Source of the DNA: Bacteroidales bacterium
GTDB taxonomy: Bacteria; Bacteroidota; Bacteroidia; Bacteroidales; Paludibacteraceae
DNA: 59,102 bases
Direction of reading: 5' to 3'
NCBI GenBank assembly: GCA_015061145.1
Contig: SUXD01000012.1
Location: 1 to 59,102 of the forward strand
Shown: positions 17,292 through 26,037 of the stretch, in pieces
Position numbering within the stretch: position 1 is the first letter of the stretch
How the letters are laid out: every line of letters begins with the position of its first letter
The notes under the pieces: model-generated
What the model was told of the DNA's origin: nothing
Seen by the model: the letters and a program-made list of their open reading frames with translations, nothing else
Databases searched by the model: none
Translations under genes and position numbers: made by a program

Positions 17292-17741
17292 ATGTCATTA
17301 AACAAAGTTATTTTAGTGGGGAATGTGGGACAAGATCCACAAGTTCGTTATTTCGACAATGGTAACGCAGTAGCAAATTTCAGATTGGCAACAACCGAAC
17401 GCGGTTATCGTACGCAGAACGGTACAGAGGTGCCTGAACGTACAGAGTGGCACAATATCGTAGCCAATAGAGAGAGGGCGCAGTTCGTTGAAAAATATAT
17501 CAAGAAAGGTTCTGGAATTTATGTGGAAGGAAAACTTCGTTATCGTGATTATGAAGACAAAGACGGAGTTCGTAAATATGTGACTGAAATTGTGGCTGAT
17601 AGAATTGAATTTTTCAATTTCGGTCGCCGTCCTGAAGGCGCAGGACAAAATGCACAGAATGCGACACAGGCTGCAGCGGCTTCAGCACAGCCAACGCAGG
17701 ATGTAGTGGCTGAAGGCAGCACAGACGACCTTCCGTTCTGA
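17292..17741 (+). CDS. ssb: Single-stranded DNA-binding protein
   Basis: The 149-residue SSB has an N-terminal OB fold (MSLNKVILVGNVGQDPQVRYFDNGNAVANF split over strands 1-3, EWHNIVANRERAQFVEKYIKKGSGIYVEGKL). A Gly/Ala/Gln-rich linker leads to the acidic tip DDLPF that recruits replication and repair partners. It protects single-stranded DNA during replication. It is followed by gldD, an old linkage in Bacteroidota. Confidence 0.97.
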   Translation: MSLNKVILVGNVGQDPQVRYFDNGNAVANFRLATTERGYRTQNGTEVPERTEWHNIVANRERAQFVEKYIKKGSGIYVEGKLRYRDYEDKDGVRKYVTEIVADRIEFFNFGRRPEGAGQNAQNATQAAAASAQPTQDVVAEGSTDDLPF

Positions 17742-17811
17742 TATACGGAAAACGAAAATAATTATTAACTTTGCAAGGACGGCAATTTGCCGCCCTTGCT
17801 TTTTTTATATA

Positions 17812-18387
17812 ATGATGAAAAAAATAATATTTATATTGTTGGTGGCAGTAGTTTTCGGCTCATGTAGCAAGCCTACGCCCAAACCTGTGGGATATTACCG
17901 GATAGAGATACCCCAAAACGAATACAGGACATTCGCAGATGATGCCTATCCTTATCAGTTCCAGTTGTCGGAATATGCGCAGGTGAAGCCACGCCCCGAC
18001 ACAAAGGACGATAGGTATTGGATAGACATTTACTATCCGCAGTTTGATGGAACGATTTACTGCAGCTATAAGGCGGTGAACAATAATTTTCAAGAGATAA
18101 CAGAAGATACGCGTGAGTTTGTGTATAAGCACACGGTGAAGGCCGACGACATCACCGAGCAGCCTTTTGTGAACGACGAGAAGCATGTGTATGGCATATT
18201 GTATCGCTTGGAGGGCAATACTGCATCACCTACACAGTTCATCCTCACCGACAGTGTGAGTTACCTTTTCCGCGGAGCGCTTTATTTCAACGCCAAACCG
18301 AACAAAGACTCTATTGCTCCTGTACTCGACTTTATCAATGCTGACATTGTGCGACTGGTTGAAAGTTTTGAGATGAAAAAGAACTGA
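17812..18387 (+). CDS. gldD: Gliding-motility lipoprotein GldD
   Basis: The 191-residue protein has a lipoprotein signal (IIFILLVAVVFGSCS, Cys at about 19). PKPVGYYRIEIPQNEYRTFADDAYPYQF is characteristic of GldD, and RGALYFNAKPNKDSIAPVLDFINADIVRLVESF closes the family. GldD is an envelope lipoprotein required in gliding Flavobacteriia and linked to the type IX secretion apparatus; in non-gliding Bacteroidales its role is unclear. In many relatives gldE lies between ssb and gldD; here only 70 nt separate them. Confidence 0.92.
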   Translation: MMKKIIFILLVAVVFGSCSKPTPKPVGYYRIEIPQNEYRTFADDAYPYQFQLSEYAQVKPRPDTKDDRYWIDIYYPQFDGTIYCSYKAVNNNFQEITEDTREFVYKHTVKADDITEQPFVNDEKHVYGILYRLEGNTASPTQFILTDSVSYLFRGALYFNAKPNKDSIAPVLDFINADIVRLVESFEMKKN

Positions 18388-18392
18388 AATCC

Positions 18393-19013
18393 GTGCTTTG
18401 TGAAGTGAGAAACATATCGCCCGACATTACATTGGCTTTGTGGCAGACATCGGAACCATCGTCCGAATTGTTGTCGCAGTTAGTTCAACGTGATTTTTAC
18501 CAGCCATACTACGAACACTTGAAAACAGAAAAGCGTCGTAGGGAGTGGACGGCATCAAAACTGTTGGCCGAACGCGTATGCGGTGCCGACAGGCGGGTGG
18601 TTTACGATGAATATGGGAAACCATTGCTGCAAGACGGTTCTTTTTTTATAAGCATATCGCATACTGCTGATTATGTGGCATTTATAGCTTCTCGTAGTCG
18701 TAAGGTAGGTGTGGATATAGAGAAAATAGGTGACAGGGCGCTGGGACTGAAAGAACGCTTCATGTCGGTAGGTGAGTTGCAGAATCTGGACGCTGAAAAT
18801 GCCCTTTGTGATGTGCTGATGCACTGGTGCGCAAAGGAGACCGCTTTCAAGATGAATGATGAACGGGCAGTTGTGTACGACGACTATAGGGTGCTGAAAG
18901 GGGATACGGATTTCGAAAACTCCTTTGACTTTCAGACAGTTTGGCGTGAAAAAACATACAAGATGCGCTATTGCAAGTTTGCTGATTTTGTGATGGTATT
19001 TGCTGTAGAATAA
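18393..19013 (+). CDS. 4'-phosphopantetheinyl transferase superfamily protein
   Basis: The 206-residue protein has the Sfp-type signature: ISISHTADYVAF, VGVDIEKIG (the Mg-binding V-D-I-E) and HWCAKETAFKM (the W-x-x-K-E-x-x-x-K motif). It transfers phosphopantetheine from CoA to acyl or peptidyl carrier proteins. The start is a GTG at 18393, 5 nt after gldD; no ATG occurs near the N-terminus. It sits in an ssb-gldD-PPTase-GGGP synthase row. Confidence 0.9.
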   Translation: MLCEVRNISPDITLALWQTSEPSSELLSQLVQRDFYQPYYEHLKTEKRRREWTASKLLAERVCGADRRVVYDEYGKPLLQDGSFFISISHTADYVAFIASRSRKVGVDIEKIGDRALGLKERFMSVGELQNLDAENALCDVLMHWCAKETAFKMNDERAVVYDDYRVLKGDTDFENSFDFQTVWREKTYKMRYCKFADFVMVFAVE

Positions 19014-19044
19014 TGAATTGCAAAAGATAAAAAACATAAAGAAA

Positions 19045-19776
19045 ATGATATACGCTCAGATATCGAAAAACCGGGAACAGGGGAAAAAGATGCTTGCCGT
19101 ATTGGTTGACCCTGACAAATGTAATACTCGTTTTTTGACGGATTTTACAGCATGGGTGCGTGCTTCTTCGCCCGATTTTATTTTTGTGGGCGGCAGCCTC
19201 GTGATGGAGTCGATAGACAGCGTTGTACATTGTCTGAAGACTGAAACGGATGTTCCTGTGGTGCTTTTTCCGGGCAATGCCACACAGTTGTCGCCTGATG
19301 CTGACGCATTGCTGTTTCTTTCGCTCATTTCGGGGCGTAATCCGGAGTATCTGATTGGGCAGCAGGTAGTGGCAGCTCCGCAGGTGAGGCGTTCGGGGAT
19401 TGAGGTGATACCTGTCGGATATATGCTGATAGCCGGCGGAACAACGACCAGCGTTGAATATATGAGCAATACTTCTCCTATACCACATGGCAAGAATGAT
19501 ATCGCGGTGGCTACGGCTATGGCAGGAGAAATGCTGGGGTTGAAGATGCTCTATCTCGAAGGCGGAAGCGGAGCTGCACAGCCAGTGTCCGAGTCAATGA
19601 TAGCCGCTGTGCGCCAAAATATATCATTGCCGTTGATTGTGGGTGGCGGCGTGCGTGATGCTCAAGCAGCGAGAAAAATTTACGGTGCAGGTGCCGATTT
19701 GTTGGTGGTTGGCAATGTGCTGGAGAAAGATTTGTCGCAGATGAAAGCCATAGCTTCCGTTCGAAATGAGTTTTGA
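19045..19776 (+). CDS. Geranylgeranylglyceryl/heptaprenylglyceryl phosphate synthase
   Basis: The protein is about 243 residues long in a TIM-barrel fold: MLAVLVDPDKCN at strand 1, PDFIFVGGSLV, VVLFPGN, ADALLFLSLISGRNPEYLIGQQV, LYLEGGSGA, and LPLIVGGGVRDAQAARKIYGAGADLLVVGN at the phosphate-binding end. It joins a polyprenyl chain to glycerol 1-phosphate, a step otherwise known from archaeal lipids. The Bacteroidota group has close homologs. The ATG at 19045 (MIYAQISKN) is preferred over an in-frame TTG at 19018. Confidence 0.92.
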   Translation: MIYAQISKNREQGKKMLAVLVDPDKCNTRFLTDFTAWVRASSPDFIFVGGSLVMESIDSVVHCLKTETDVPVVLFPGNATQLSPDADALLFLSLISGRNPEYLIGQQVVAAPQVRRSGIEVIPVGYMLIAGGTTTSVEYMSNTSPIPHGKNDIAVATAMAGEMLGLKMLYLEGGSGAAQPVSESMIAAVRQNISLPLIVGGGVRDAQAARKIYGAGADLLVVGNVLEKDLSQMKAIASVRNEF

Positions 19777-20051
19777 ACTTCAGAGTAAAAAAAATCTTTG
19801 ATTTTTCGGTCAGAAAAAAGTAAATAAACCAGCGTATGGCAAGCGAAATGCTGCTGTATGCCAAGAAAAATACGCCCCCAATCTTTGAAATAAAAGGTTA
19901 TTATAAGTTGTTGATTTATAATATGATAAATACTTGTTAATAACTTTCGTATTTATCATTTTCATTTAGTCTAAAATCATTCTACCTTTACAAAACGAAG
20001 TAAGGCGCAATTGTAATCCTTATTCATACTTTTCACTTTTAATTCTTGATT
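19777..20051. other. Gap between GGGP synthase and dnaE with an inverted repeat
   Basis: An 11-bp perfect inverted repeat, ATGATAAATAC (19923-19933) and GTATTTATCAT (19949-19959), encloses a 15-nt loop and is followed by T-rich sequence. It could be a terminator for the upstream operon or a regulatory site for dnaE. A dnaE -7 box is likely at 19983-19990 (TACCTTTA). A 34-codon frame beginning at 19835 is not credible as a gene. Confidence 0.45.
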
Positions 20052-23000
20052 ATGAATTTTACACATTTGCATGTGCATTCGCATTATTCCATTTTGGATG
20101 GTATGTCGAAAGTGCCCGATTTGATAGACAAGTGTATGCGTACAGGCATGCGAGCCATGGCACTTACCGATCATGGTAACATGTACGGTATCAAAGAGTT
20201 TCTTGATTATGCCGACAAAGTGAACGGTGCGCCTAAGAAGAAAGTGAAGGAGTGTAAGGAAGAGCTTGAGAAGGAGACCGACGAAACAAAGCGGGCGGAA
20301 TTGGAGAAGAAACTGCAGGAGTTACAGGAAAAATCGGACAATTTTGTGCCCTTCAAGCCGATTGTTGGCATCGAGGCATACTGTGCGCACAAATCACGCT
20401 TCAAAGAACAAGATAATTCGCGCGGCTGGCATTTGATTTTGCTGGCAAAAAACAAGACGGGTTACCATAATCTTTGCAAATTAAGCTCTTATGCTTTTAC
20501 CGAAGGTTTTTACCGCAATCCTCGTATAGACCATGAATTGCTGGAGAAATACCACGAAGGGGTGATTTGCTCTTCAGCTTGTCTGGGAGGCGAGGTGCCG
20601 CAAAAAATAATGAACGGCGACCTAAAAGGAGCAGAGGAGTCTGTTCTTTGGTTCAAGCGTCTTTTTGGCGACGACTATTACCTGGAGTTGCAGCGTCACA
20701 AAATGGATGGCGTGAACTATGAGCAATTGGCGAGCAACGCTATGGGTGACGACGGCAACGAAGAAAACCGTTCGGCAGAATCGACCTACATCAAACAGCA
20801 GGCTGTGAATGCGGTGCTGATAGAACTGGCACAGAAGCATGGCATCAAAATAATCGCCACCAACGATACACATTTCGTAGAGAAAGAGCACGGCGAAGCT
20901 CATGATCGTTTGATATGTCTTTCCACCGGCCGCGATTTTGATGACCCTAATCGTATGCACTATACCAAACAGGAATGGTTGAAAACACCAGAGGAGATGG
21001 AATTGCTTTTCGGTGACATTCCCGAAGCGCTCGAAAACACGCAGGAGATAGTTGATAAGGTGGAAGTGTTCGGCATCAATTCCGACCCTATCATGCCGAA
21101 GTTCCCTATACCGGAAGAGTTTGGCACAGAAGAGGAGTATCGTAAGAAGATAACTGAACAGGATTTGTTTGACGAGTTCACTCGAAACGAAAAAGGTGAA
21201 GTGGTGTTGTCGCAAGAAGATGCCGAAAAAAAGATTAAGAAACTTGGCGGTTACGACAAACTGTATCGTATAAAACTGGAAGCTGACTATCTTGCCAAAT
21301 TGGCATGGGACGGCGCTAAGGTTCGTTATGGCGACAATCTTACCGACGAGCAGCGCGACCGTATTGTTTTCGAGTTGCACATCATGAAGACGATGGGATT
21401 CCCTGGATATTTTCTTATTGTGCAGGACTATATCCGTGCTGCGCGCGAAGAGTTGGGCGTGAGTGTAGGACCTGGTCGTGGCTCTGCAGCAGGTTCTGTT
21501 GTGGCTTATTGCTTGAAAATCACTGATATAGACCCGTTGGAATATGATTTGCTGTTTGAGCGTTTCTTGAATCCCGACCGAATATCGTTGCCTGATATTG
21601 ATGTGGATTTCGATGATGACGGTCGTGGCAAGGTGCTCGATTGGGTGACGAAAAAATATGGAGCCGACCATGTGGCGCACATCATTACATACGGTACGAT
21701 GGCATCTAAATCGTCTATCGCTGATGTGGGGCGTATTCAGAAAGTGCCGCTCAGTCTGGTGAACGAGATTAAAGGGTTCGTGCCAGAACGCTCTTTCGAA
21801 GAAAGTCAGGTAAAAGCGGTGGAAGGAAAAGTGCCAGCCAAAATGCCTAAGGTCAATCTTAAAAATTGCTATAAATATGTGCCCGAACTTAATCAAATGC
21901 TGAACGGCCATAAACCAGATGGCATTGACTACAGGGATGCGACAGCCGAAAATGTTTCTTCGATGCTTACTTATGCAGAGGAACTTGAAGATACAAACCG
22001 TCAGGTGGGCATTCATGCTTGCGGTGTCATTATCGGCGCCGACGACTTGACGAATTTTGCGCCGGTATGTACAGTGGAGGATAAAGAAACAAAAACGCGT
22101 GTAGTTGTAACCCAATACGACGGTCATGTCGTGGAGTCTGTGGGACTTATAAAAATGGACTTCCTTGGGCTGAAGACGCTGTCGCTCATCAAGGAGGCCA
22201 TATCAAACATAAAGAAGACAACTGGCAAAGAGATTGACATAGACCATATTCCGATTGATGACGAATTGACTTACCAGCTTTATAGCGAAGGACGGACTAT
22301 CGGCACTTTCCAGTTTGAATCGTCGGGCATGCAGAAATATCTGCGTGAATTGAAGCCGACGCAAATAACAGACCTTATTGCGATGAATGCCCTTTATCGT
22401 CCGGGACCGATGGATTATATCCCTCAGTTCATTCGCCGTAAACAAGGGCAGGAGCCTATCACATACGATATTCCCGTGATGGAAAAGTATCTGAAAGACA
22501 CTTACGGTGTGACGGTTTATCAAGAGCAAGTGATGCTGCTTTCCCGTTTGTTGGCCGATTTCACCAGAGGTGAAGCCGATACGCTGCGTAAAGCAATGGG
22601 TAAAAAGATTTTCGCCATGTTGGCCATCTTGAAGCCAAAATTCATCGAAGGCGGCAAGAAAAATGGACATGACCCCAAAGTGCTCGAAAAAATTTGGACC
22701 GACTGGGAAAAATTCGCCTCTTATGCCTTCAATAAATCGCATGCGGCCTGCTATGCGTGGGTGGCCTATCAGACAGGTTATCTGAAAGCGCACTATCCAG
22801 CCGAGTATATGGCGGCCAACCTTACGCGCAATAAGGATAACATCACCGATGTGACCAAATTTATGGAAGAGTGCAAGGCGATGAAAATTCCCGTGAAAGG
22901 TCCTGACATAAACGAGTCGGATTTGAATTTTACGGTGAACAAATCTGGCGAAATCCGTTTCGGATTGGGCGGTATCAAGGGGGTAGGCGAAGGCGCGGTG

Positions 23001-24014
23001 GAAGCCATTGTGCAAGAGCGTGAGAAAAACGGTCCGTATAAAAGCGTGTTCGATTTTGTAGAACGCGTCAATTTGTCGGCCTGCAACCGTAAGGCGATAG
23101 AAAGCATTGCTGTTGCTGGTGGCTTCGATTGCTTTGGCAATGTGAGCCGTGAGCAGTTGATGGCCCCCAACCCCAAGGGCGGCACATATCTTGAAACGCT
23201 GGTGGCCTACGGCAACAGCTTTCAGAATGACCAGCAGAGCGACCAGATGTCGCTGTTTGGCGAATTGGAAGATTCGGTGGAGATTTCTCGTCCTCCAATT
23301 CCCAATGCGCCAGAATGGCCGGTGCTTGAGCGACTGAACCGAGAGAAAGAACTGGTTGGCATCTATATTTCGGCGCATCCGCTCGATCCGTTTAAATTCG
23401 AGATAAAGCACTTGTGCAAAGTGTGTATGGAAGAATTGAATGATGGTTTGGCTGCTTTTGCCGACCGTTCTGAAATCAGCATGGGCGGTATAGTTACTGA
23501 AGTGCGTGAGGCGCGCACAAAAAAAGGTGATGCTTGCGGGTTCTTTAAAGTGGAAGATTATACAGGCTCTTATGAATTTGCGTTGTTCGGAAAAGATTTT
23601 GTCGATTTCGGGAAGTATATGCTGAAAAATGCCTATATAATGCTTCAGTGCAAAGTGATAGACCGCAATCAGGAGTGGGCCCGATTCCAAAAGAAGAAGG
23701 ATGATGAGAAAAAAGCGCCTGACTATCGTTTGAAAATTCAACGGATAGAATTGCTCTCCGAGGCCAAAGACAAACTGGTGAAGAAACTGACATTGCAGAT
23801 TGATTTTGAAGAGATGACAAAAGAATTGTGTGATGAACTGCTGTCGCGGATGCGTCAGAGCGAAGGAAAAATTCCGCTGTATTTCGAAATAAAAAAAGGA
23901 AACAGAAAAATGAAATTCTTTTCGCGCAATGTGCAGGTGGAGTTGTCTTCGTCGCTGTTAGACTATTTACTGCAAAAGGAGCAGGAAAATGTGCTGACAT
24001 TTTCGGTTGACTGA
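20052..24014 (+). CDS. dnaE: DNA polymerase III alpha subunit
   Basis: The 1320-residue replicative polymerase (C family) starts with a PHP domain (FTHLHVHSHYSILDGM; ALTDHGNMYG; SACLGGEVP). The polymerase core has VGPGRGSAAGSVVAYCL and LPDIDVDFDDDGRGKVLDW, with the catalytic aspartates. Then come the finger and beta-binding parts (FNKSHAACYAWVAYQTGYLKAHYPAEYMAA), a helix-hairpin-helix (GLGGIKGVGEGAVEAI), a beta-clamp motif region around QSDQMSLFG, and a C-terminal OB fold. The length is normal for Bacteroidales DnaE. ATG 20052 gives the canonical MNFTHLHVHS start. Confidence 0.98.
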   Translation: MNFTHLHVHSHYSILDGMSKVPDLIDKCMRTGMRAMALTDHGNMYGIKEFLDYADKVNGAPKKKVKECKEELEKETDETKRAELEKKLQELQEKSDNFVPFKPIVGIEAYCAHKSRFKEQDNSRGWHLILLAKNKTGYHNLCKLSSYAFTEGFYRNPRIDHELLEKYHEGVICSSACLGGEVPQKIMNGDLKGAEESVLWFKRLFGDDYYLELQRHKMDGVNYEQLASNAMGDDGNEENRSAESTYIKQQAVNAVLIELAQKHGIKIIATNDTHFVEKEHGEAHDRLICLSTGRDFDDPNRMHYTKQEWLKTPEEMELLFGDIPEALENTQEIVDKVEVFGINSDPIMPKFPIPEEFGTEEEYRKKITEQDLFDEFTRNEKGEVVLSQEDAEKKIKKLGGYDKLYRIKLEADYLAKLAWDGAKVRYGDNLTDEQRDRIVFELHIMKTMGFPGYFLIVQDYIRAAREELGVSVGPGRGSAAGSVVAYCLKITDIDPLEYDLLFERFLNPDRISLPDIDVDFDDDGRGKVLDWVTKKYGADHVAHIITYGTMASKSSIADVGRIQKVPLSLVNEIKGFVPERSFEESQVKAVEGKVPAKMPKVNLKNCYKYVPELNQMLNGHKPDGIDYRDATAENVSSMLTYAEELEDTNRQVGIHACGVIIGADDLTNFAPVCTVEDKETKTRVVVTQYDGHVVESVGLIKMDFLGLKTLSLIKEAISNIKKTTGKEIDIDHIPIDDELTYQLYSEGRTIGTFQFESSGMQKYLRELKPTQITDLIAMNALYRPGPMDYIPQFIRRKQGQEPITYDIPVMEKYLKDTYGVTVYQEQVMLLSRLLADFTRGEADTLRKAMGKKIFAMLAILKPKFIEGGKKNGHDPKVLEKIWTDWEKFASYAFNKSHAACYAWVAYQTGYLKAHYPAEYMAANLTRNKDNITDVTKFMEECKAMKIPVKGPDINESDLNFTVNKSGEIRFGLGGIKGVGEGAVEAIVQEREKNGPYKSVFDFVERVNLSACNRKAIESIAVAGGFDCFGNVSREQLMAPNPKGGTYLETLVAYGNSFQNDQQSDQMSLFGELEDSVEISRPPIPNAPEWPVLERLNREKELVGIYISAHPLDPFKFEIKHLCKVCMEELNDGLAAFADRSEISMGGIVTEVREARTKKGDACGFFKVEDYTGSYEFALFGKDFVDFGKYMLKNAYIMLQCKVIDRNQEWARFQKKKDDEKKAPDYRLKIQRIELLSEAKDKLVKKLTLQIDFEEMTKELCDELLSRMRQSEGKIPLYFEIKKGNRKMKFFSRNVQVELSSSLLDYLLQKEQENVLTFSVD

Positions 24015-24099
24015 AAAAATAAGAGATAAAAAAGCGTGGAAAAGTTTGTACAATTAGAAAATTTTATTTTGCTTTGCAACAATTTTAAAATAGAGTATT

Positions 24100-24414
24100 A
24101 TGGTATTAGAAATAACAGACGAAAAATTTGACGAGGTTTTGAAATCAGACAAATTGGTAGTGGTAGATTTCTGGGCAGAATGGTGTGGACCTTGCCGTAT
24201 GATGTCTTCTATTGTTGATGAGCTTGCTGAAGATTTCGCGGACAAATGTGTGGTAGGAAAAGTGGACTGCGACGCCAACCCCGAAGTGTGCAACAAGTAT
24301 GGCATCAGAAATATTCCTACAATCTTGTTCTTCAAAAATGGCGAAATCGTCGATAAACAGCTTGGCGCAAGTCCAAAGCAATCGATGGTTGACAAAATAA
24401 CAGCCTTGTTGTGA
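24100..24414 (+). CDS. trxA: Thioredoxin
   Basis: The 104-residue single-domain thioredoxin has VVDFWAEWCGPCRMMSSIVDELAE with the WCGPC active site, the cis-Pro loop RNIPTILFFKNGEIVDKQLGA and no signal peptide. It is therefore a cytoplasmic disulfide reductase. It is followed directly by a strong terminator. Confidence 0.97.
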   Translation: MVLEITDEKFDEVLKSDKLVVVDFWAEWCGPCRMMSSIVDELAEDFADKCVVGKVDCDANPEVCNKYGIRNIPTILFFKNGEIVDKQLGASPKQSMVDKITALL

Positions 24415-24435
24415 TTGTTTCGATAAAATAAAACG

Positions 24436-24466
24436 AAAAGTCCGGGCAGAGCGTCCGGACTTTTTG
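24436..24466 (+). terminator. Rho-independent terminator after trxA
   Basis: AAAAGTCCGG pairs with CCGGACTTTT across a 9-nt loop and runs into a T5 tract, 22 nt after the trxA stop. Confidence 0.9.
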
Positions 24467-24515
24467 CTTTTATATCTCCGTCTGATTAAAATTCGTAAAA
24501 GTCCTAAATAATGAT

Positions 24516-24523
24516 TACCTTTG
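24516..24523 (+). promoter_or_regulatory. -7 promoter box of purB
   Basis: TACCTTTG, 24 nt before the purB ATG. The alternative upstream in-frame start at 24521 falls inside this box and is therefore ruled out. Confidence 0.6.
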
Positions 24524-24547
24524 CAGTTGTCTAAATTTATATTTTTT

Positions 24548-25891
24548 ATGGAATTATCTTCATTGACCGCCATATCTCCGATAGATGGCCGTTATAGAAA
24601 CAAATCGGAAAAATTCTCGGAATATTTTTCAGAGTATGCACTTATTCGTTATCGGGTGTTGGTTGAGGTGGAATATTTTATTGCGCTTTGCGAACTTCCT
24701 TTGCCGCAACTGACGGATGTTAATCCGAATGCATTTAACCAGTTGCGTGATATTTACCGTGCCTTTTCGGTAGAAGATGCGCTGGAAATAAAAAATATAG
24801 AGAAAACAACTAATCATGATGTGAAAGCAGTGGAATATTTCCTGAAGTCGAAATTCGACCAGATGGGACTTTCCGCTCATAAGGAGTTTATTCATTTCGG
24901 TTTGACATCGCAGGATATCAACAATACTGCCATCCCCTTGTCGGTGAAAGAAGCGCTGGAGAATGTCTTCTATCCCGAAATACAGGCGTTGATAGACACA
25001 CTGCGCGCCAAGGCCGAAGAATGGATGCAGATTCCGATGCTGGCTAAAACACACGGGCAGCCTGCTTCGCCTACTCGTTTGGGAAAAGAAATCATGGTGT
25101 TTGTCAGCCGTTTTGAACAGCAACTCTCGTTGCTCAAACAAATGCCTTGCTCCGCTAAATTCGGTGGCGCAACAGGAAACTTCAACGCTCACCATGTAGC
25201 TTATCCTGACATTGACTGGAAACAGTTCGGCAATAAATTCGTGTCAGAAAACCTTGGCCTGCAACGCGAAGCATGGACAACGCAAATTTCTAATTACGAC
25301 AATCTGGCGGCTATATTTGACGGCATGAAACGAATCAATACGATATTGATTGACCTCGACCGTGATTTTTGGACATACATCTCAATGGAGTATTTCAAAC
25401 AGACAATCAAAAAAGGAGAGGTAGGTTCGTCGGCCATGCCGCATAAGGTCAACCCAATCGATTTTGAAAACTCGGAAGGCAACCTTGGCATTGCCAACGC
25501 TATACTTTCGCATTTGGCAGGCAAACTGCCGGTTTCGCGTCTGCAGCGCGACCTGACCGACAGCACTGTGCTGCGCAATGTCGGCGTGCCGTTTGCACAC
25601 ATGATTATCGCCATACAGAGCACCATGAAAGGCATCGGAAAGCTTTTGCTGAACGAATCGGCTTTGTATCAAGACTTGGATGATACATGGGCTGTGGTAG
25701 CTGAGGGTATCCAGACAATATTGCGTCGCGAGAATTATCCGTCGCCGTACGAAGCGTTGAAGGAATTGACGCGTACCAATACGAAGATAACACAGGAGTC
25801 TATCCGTAATTTCGTTCAGAATCTGAATGTGAGCGACAGCGTGAAACAAGAACTGCTAAACATCACGCCGCATACTTATACAGGCATGTAA
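24548..25891 (+). CDS. purB: Adenylosuccinate lyase
   Basis: The 447-residue fumarase/aspartase-superfamily enzyme has MELSSLTAISPIDGRYRNK at the start and TNHDVKAVEYFLK and HFGLTSQDINNTAIPL in the active-site region. KTHGQPASPTRLGKE and the flexible signature loop GSSAMPHKVNPIDFENSEGN follow. It cleaves SAICAR and adenylosuccinate to fumarate plus AICAR or AMP. All signature residues are intact. It is monocistronic, between its own promoter and a terminator. Confidence 0.98.
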   Translation: MELSSLTAISPIDGRYRNKSEKFSEYFSEYALIRYRVLVEVEYFIALCELPLPQLTDVNPNAFNQLRDIYRAFSVEDALEIKNIEKTTNHDVKAVEYFLKSKFDQMGLSAHKEFIHFGLTSQDINNTAIPLSVKEALENVFYPEIQALIDTLRAKAEEWMQIPMLAKTHGQPASPTRLGKEIMVFVSRFEQQLSLLKQMPCSAKFGGATGNFNAHHVAYPDIDWKQFGNKFVSENLGLQREAWTTQISNYDNLAAIFDGMKRINTILIDLDRDFWTYISMEYFKQTIKKGEVGSSAMPHKVNPIDFENSEGNLGIANAILSHLAGKLPVSRLQRDLTDSTVLRNVGVPFAHMIIAIQSTMKGIGKLLLNESALYQDLDDTWAVVAEGIQTILRRENYPSPYEALKELTRTNTKITQESIRNFVQNLNVSDSVKQELLNITPHTYTGM

Positions 25892-25911
25892 GAAGGAAAT
25901 CAAGATAAGAG

Positions 25912-25947
25912 AAACGAGGATTTGTAAGCAAATCTTCGTTTTTTTTG
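25912..25947 (+). terminator. Rho-independent terminator after purB
   Basis: A stem of about 13 bp (AAACGAGGATTTG against CAAATCTTCGTTT, one G-U pair) with a TAAG tetraloop, followed by a run of eight T. Confidence 0.88.
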
Positions 25948-26010
25948 TCCTTATTTTCGGCATGACTCGAAAACTTTTGCGTTTTTCAGCTTCTCGTGGC
26001 CTTTTTTTGC

Positions 26011-26018
26011 TATCTTTG
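26011..26018 (+). promoter_or_regulatory. -7 promoter box of the MsbA-type exporter gene
   Basis: TATCTTTG, 20 nt before the ATG at 26038. No clear -33 element. Confidence 0.5.
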
Positions 26019-26037
26019 ATTTTTAAAAATTTTTTGA

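Noticed and set aside
19835-19939. A 34-codon frame (MASEMLLYAKKNTPP...) before dnaE
   Set aside because: It is short, unsupported by a promoter, and runs into the inverted repeat upstream of dnaE.
20622-23741. Two open frames of about 500 codons antisense to dnaE
   Set aside because: They are shadows of dnaE; the translations are His/Phe/Arg-rich and have no domain-like pattern.
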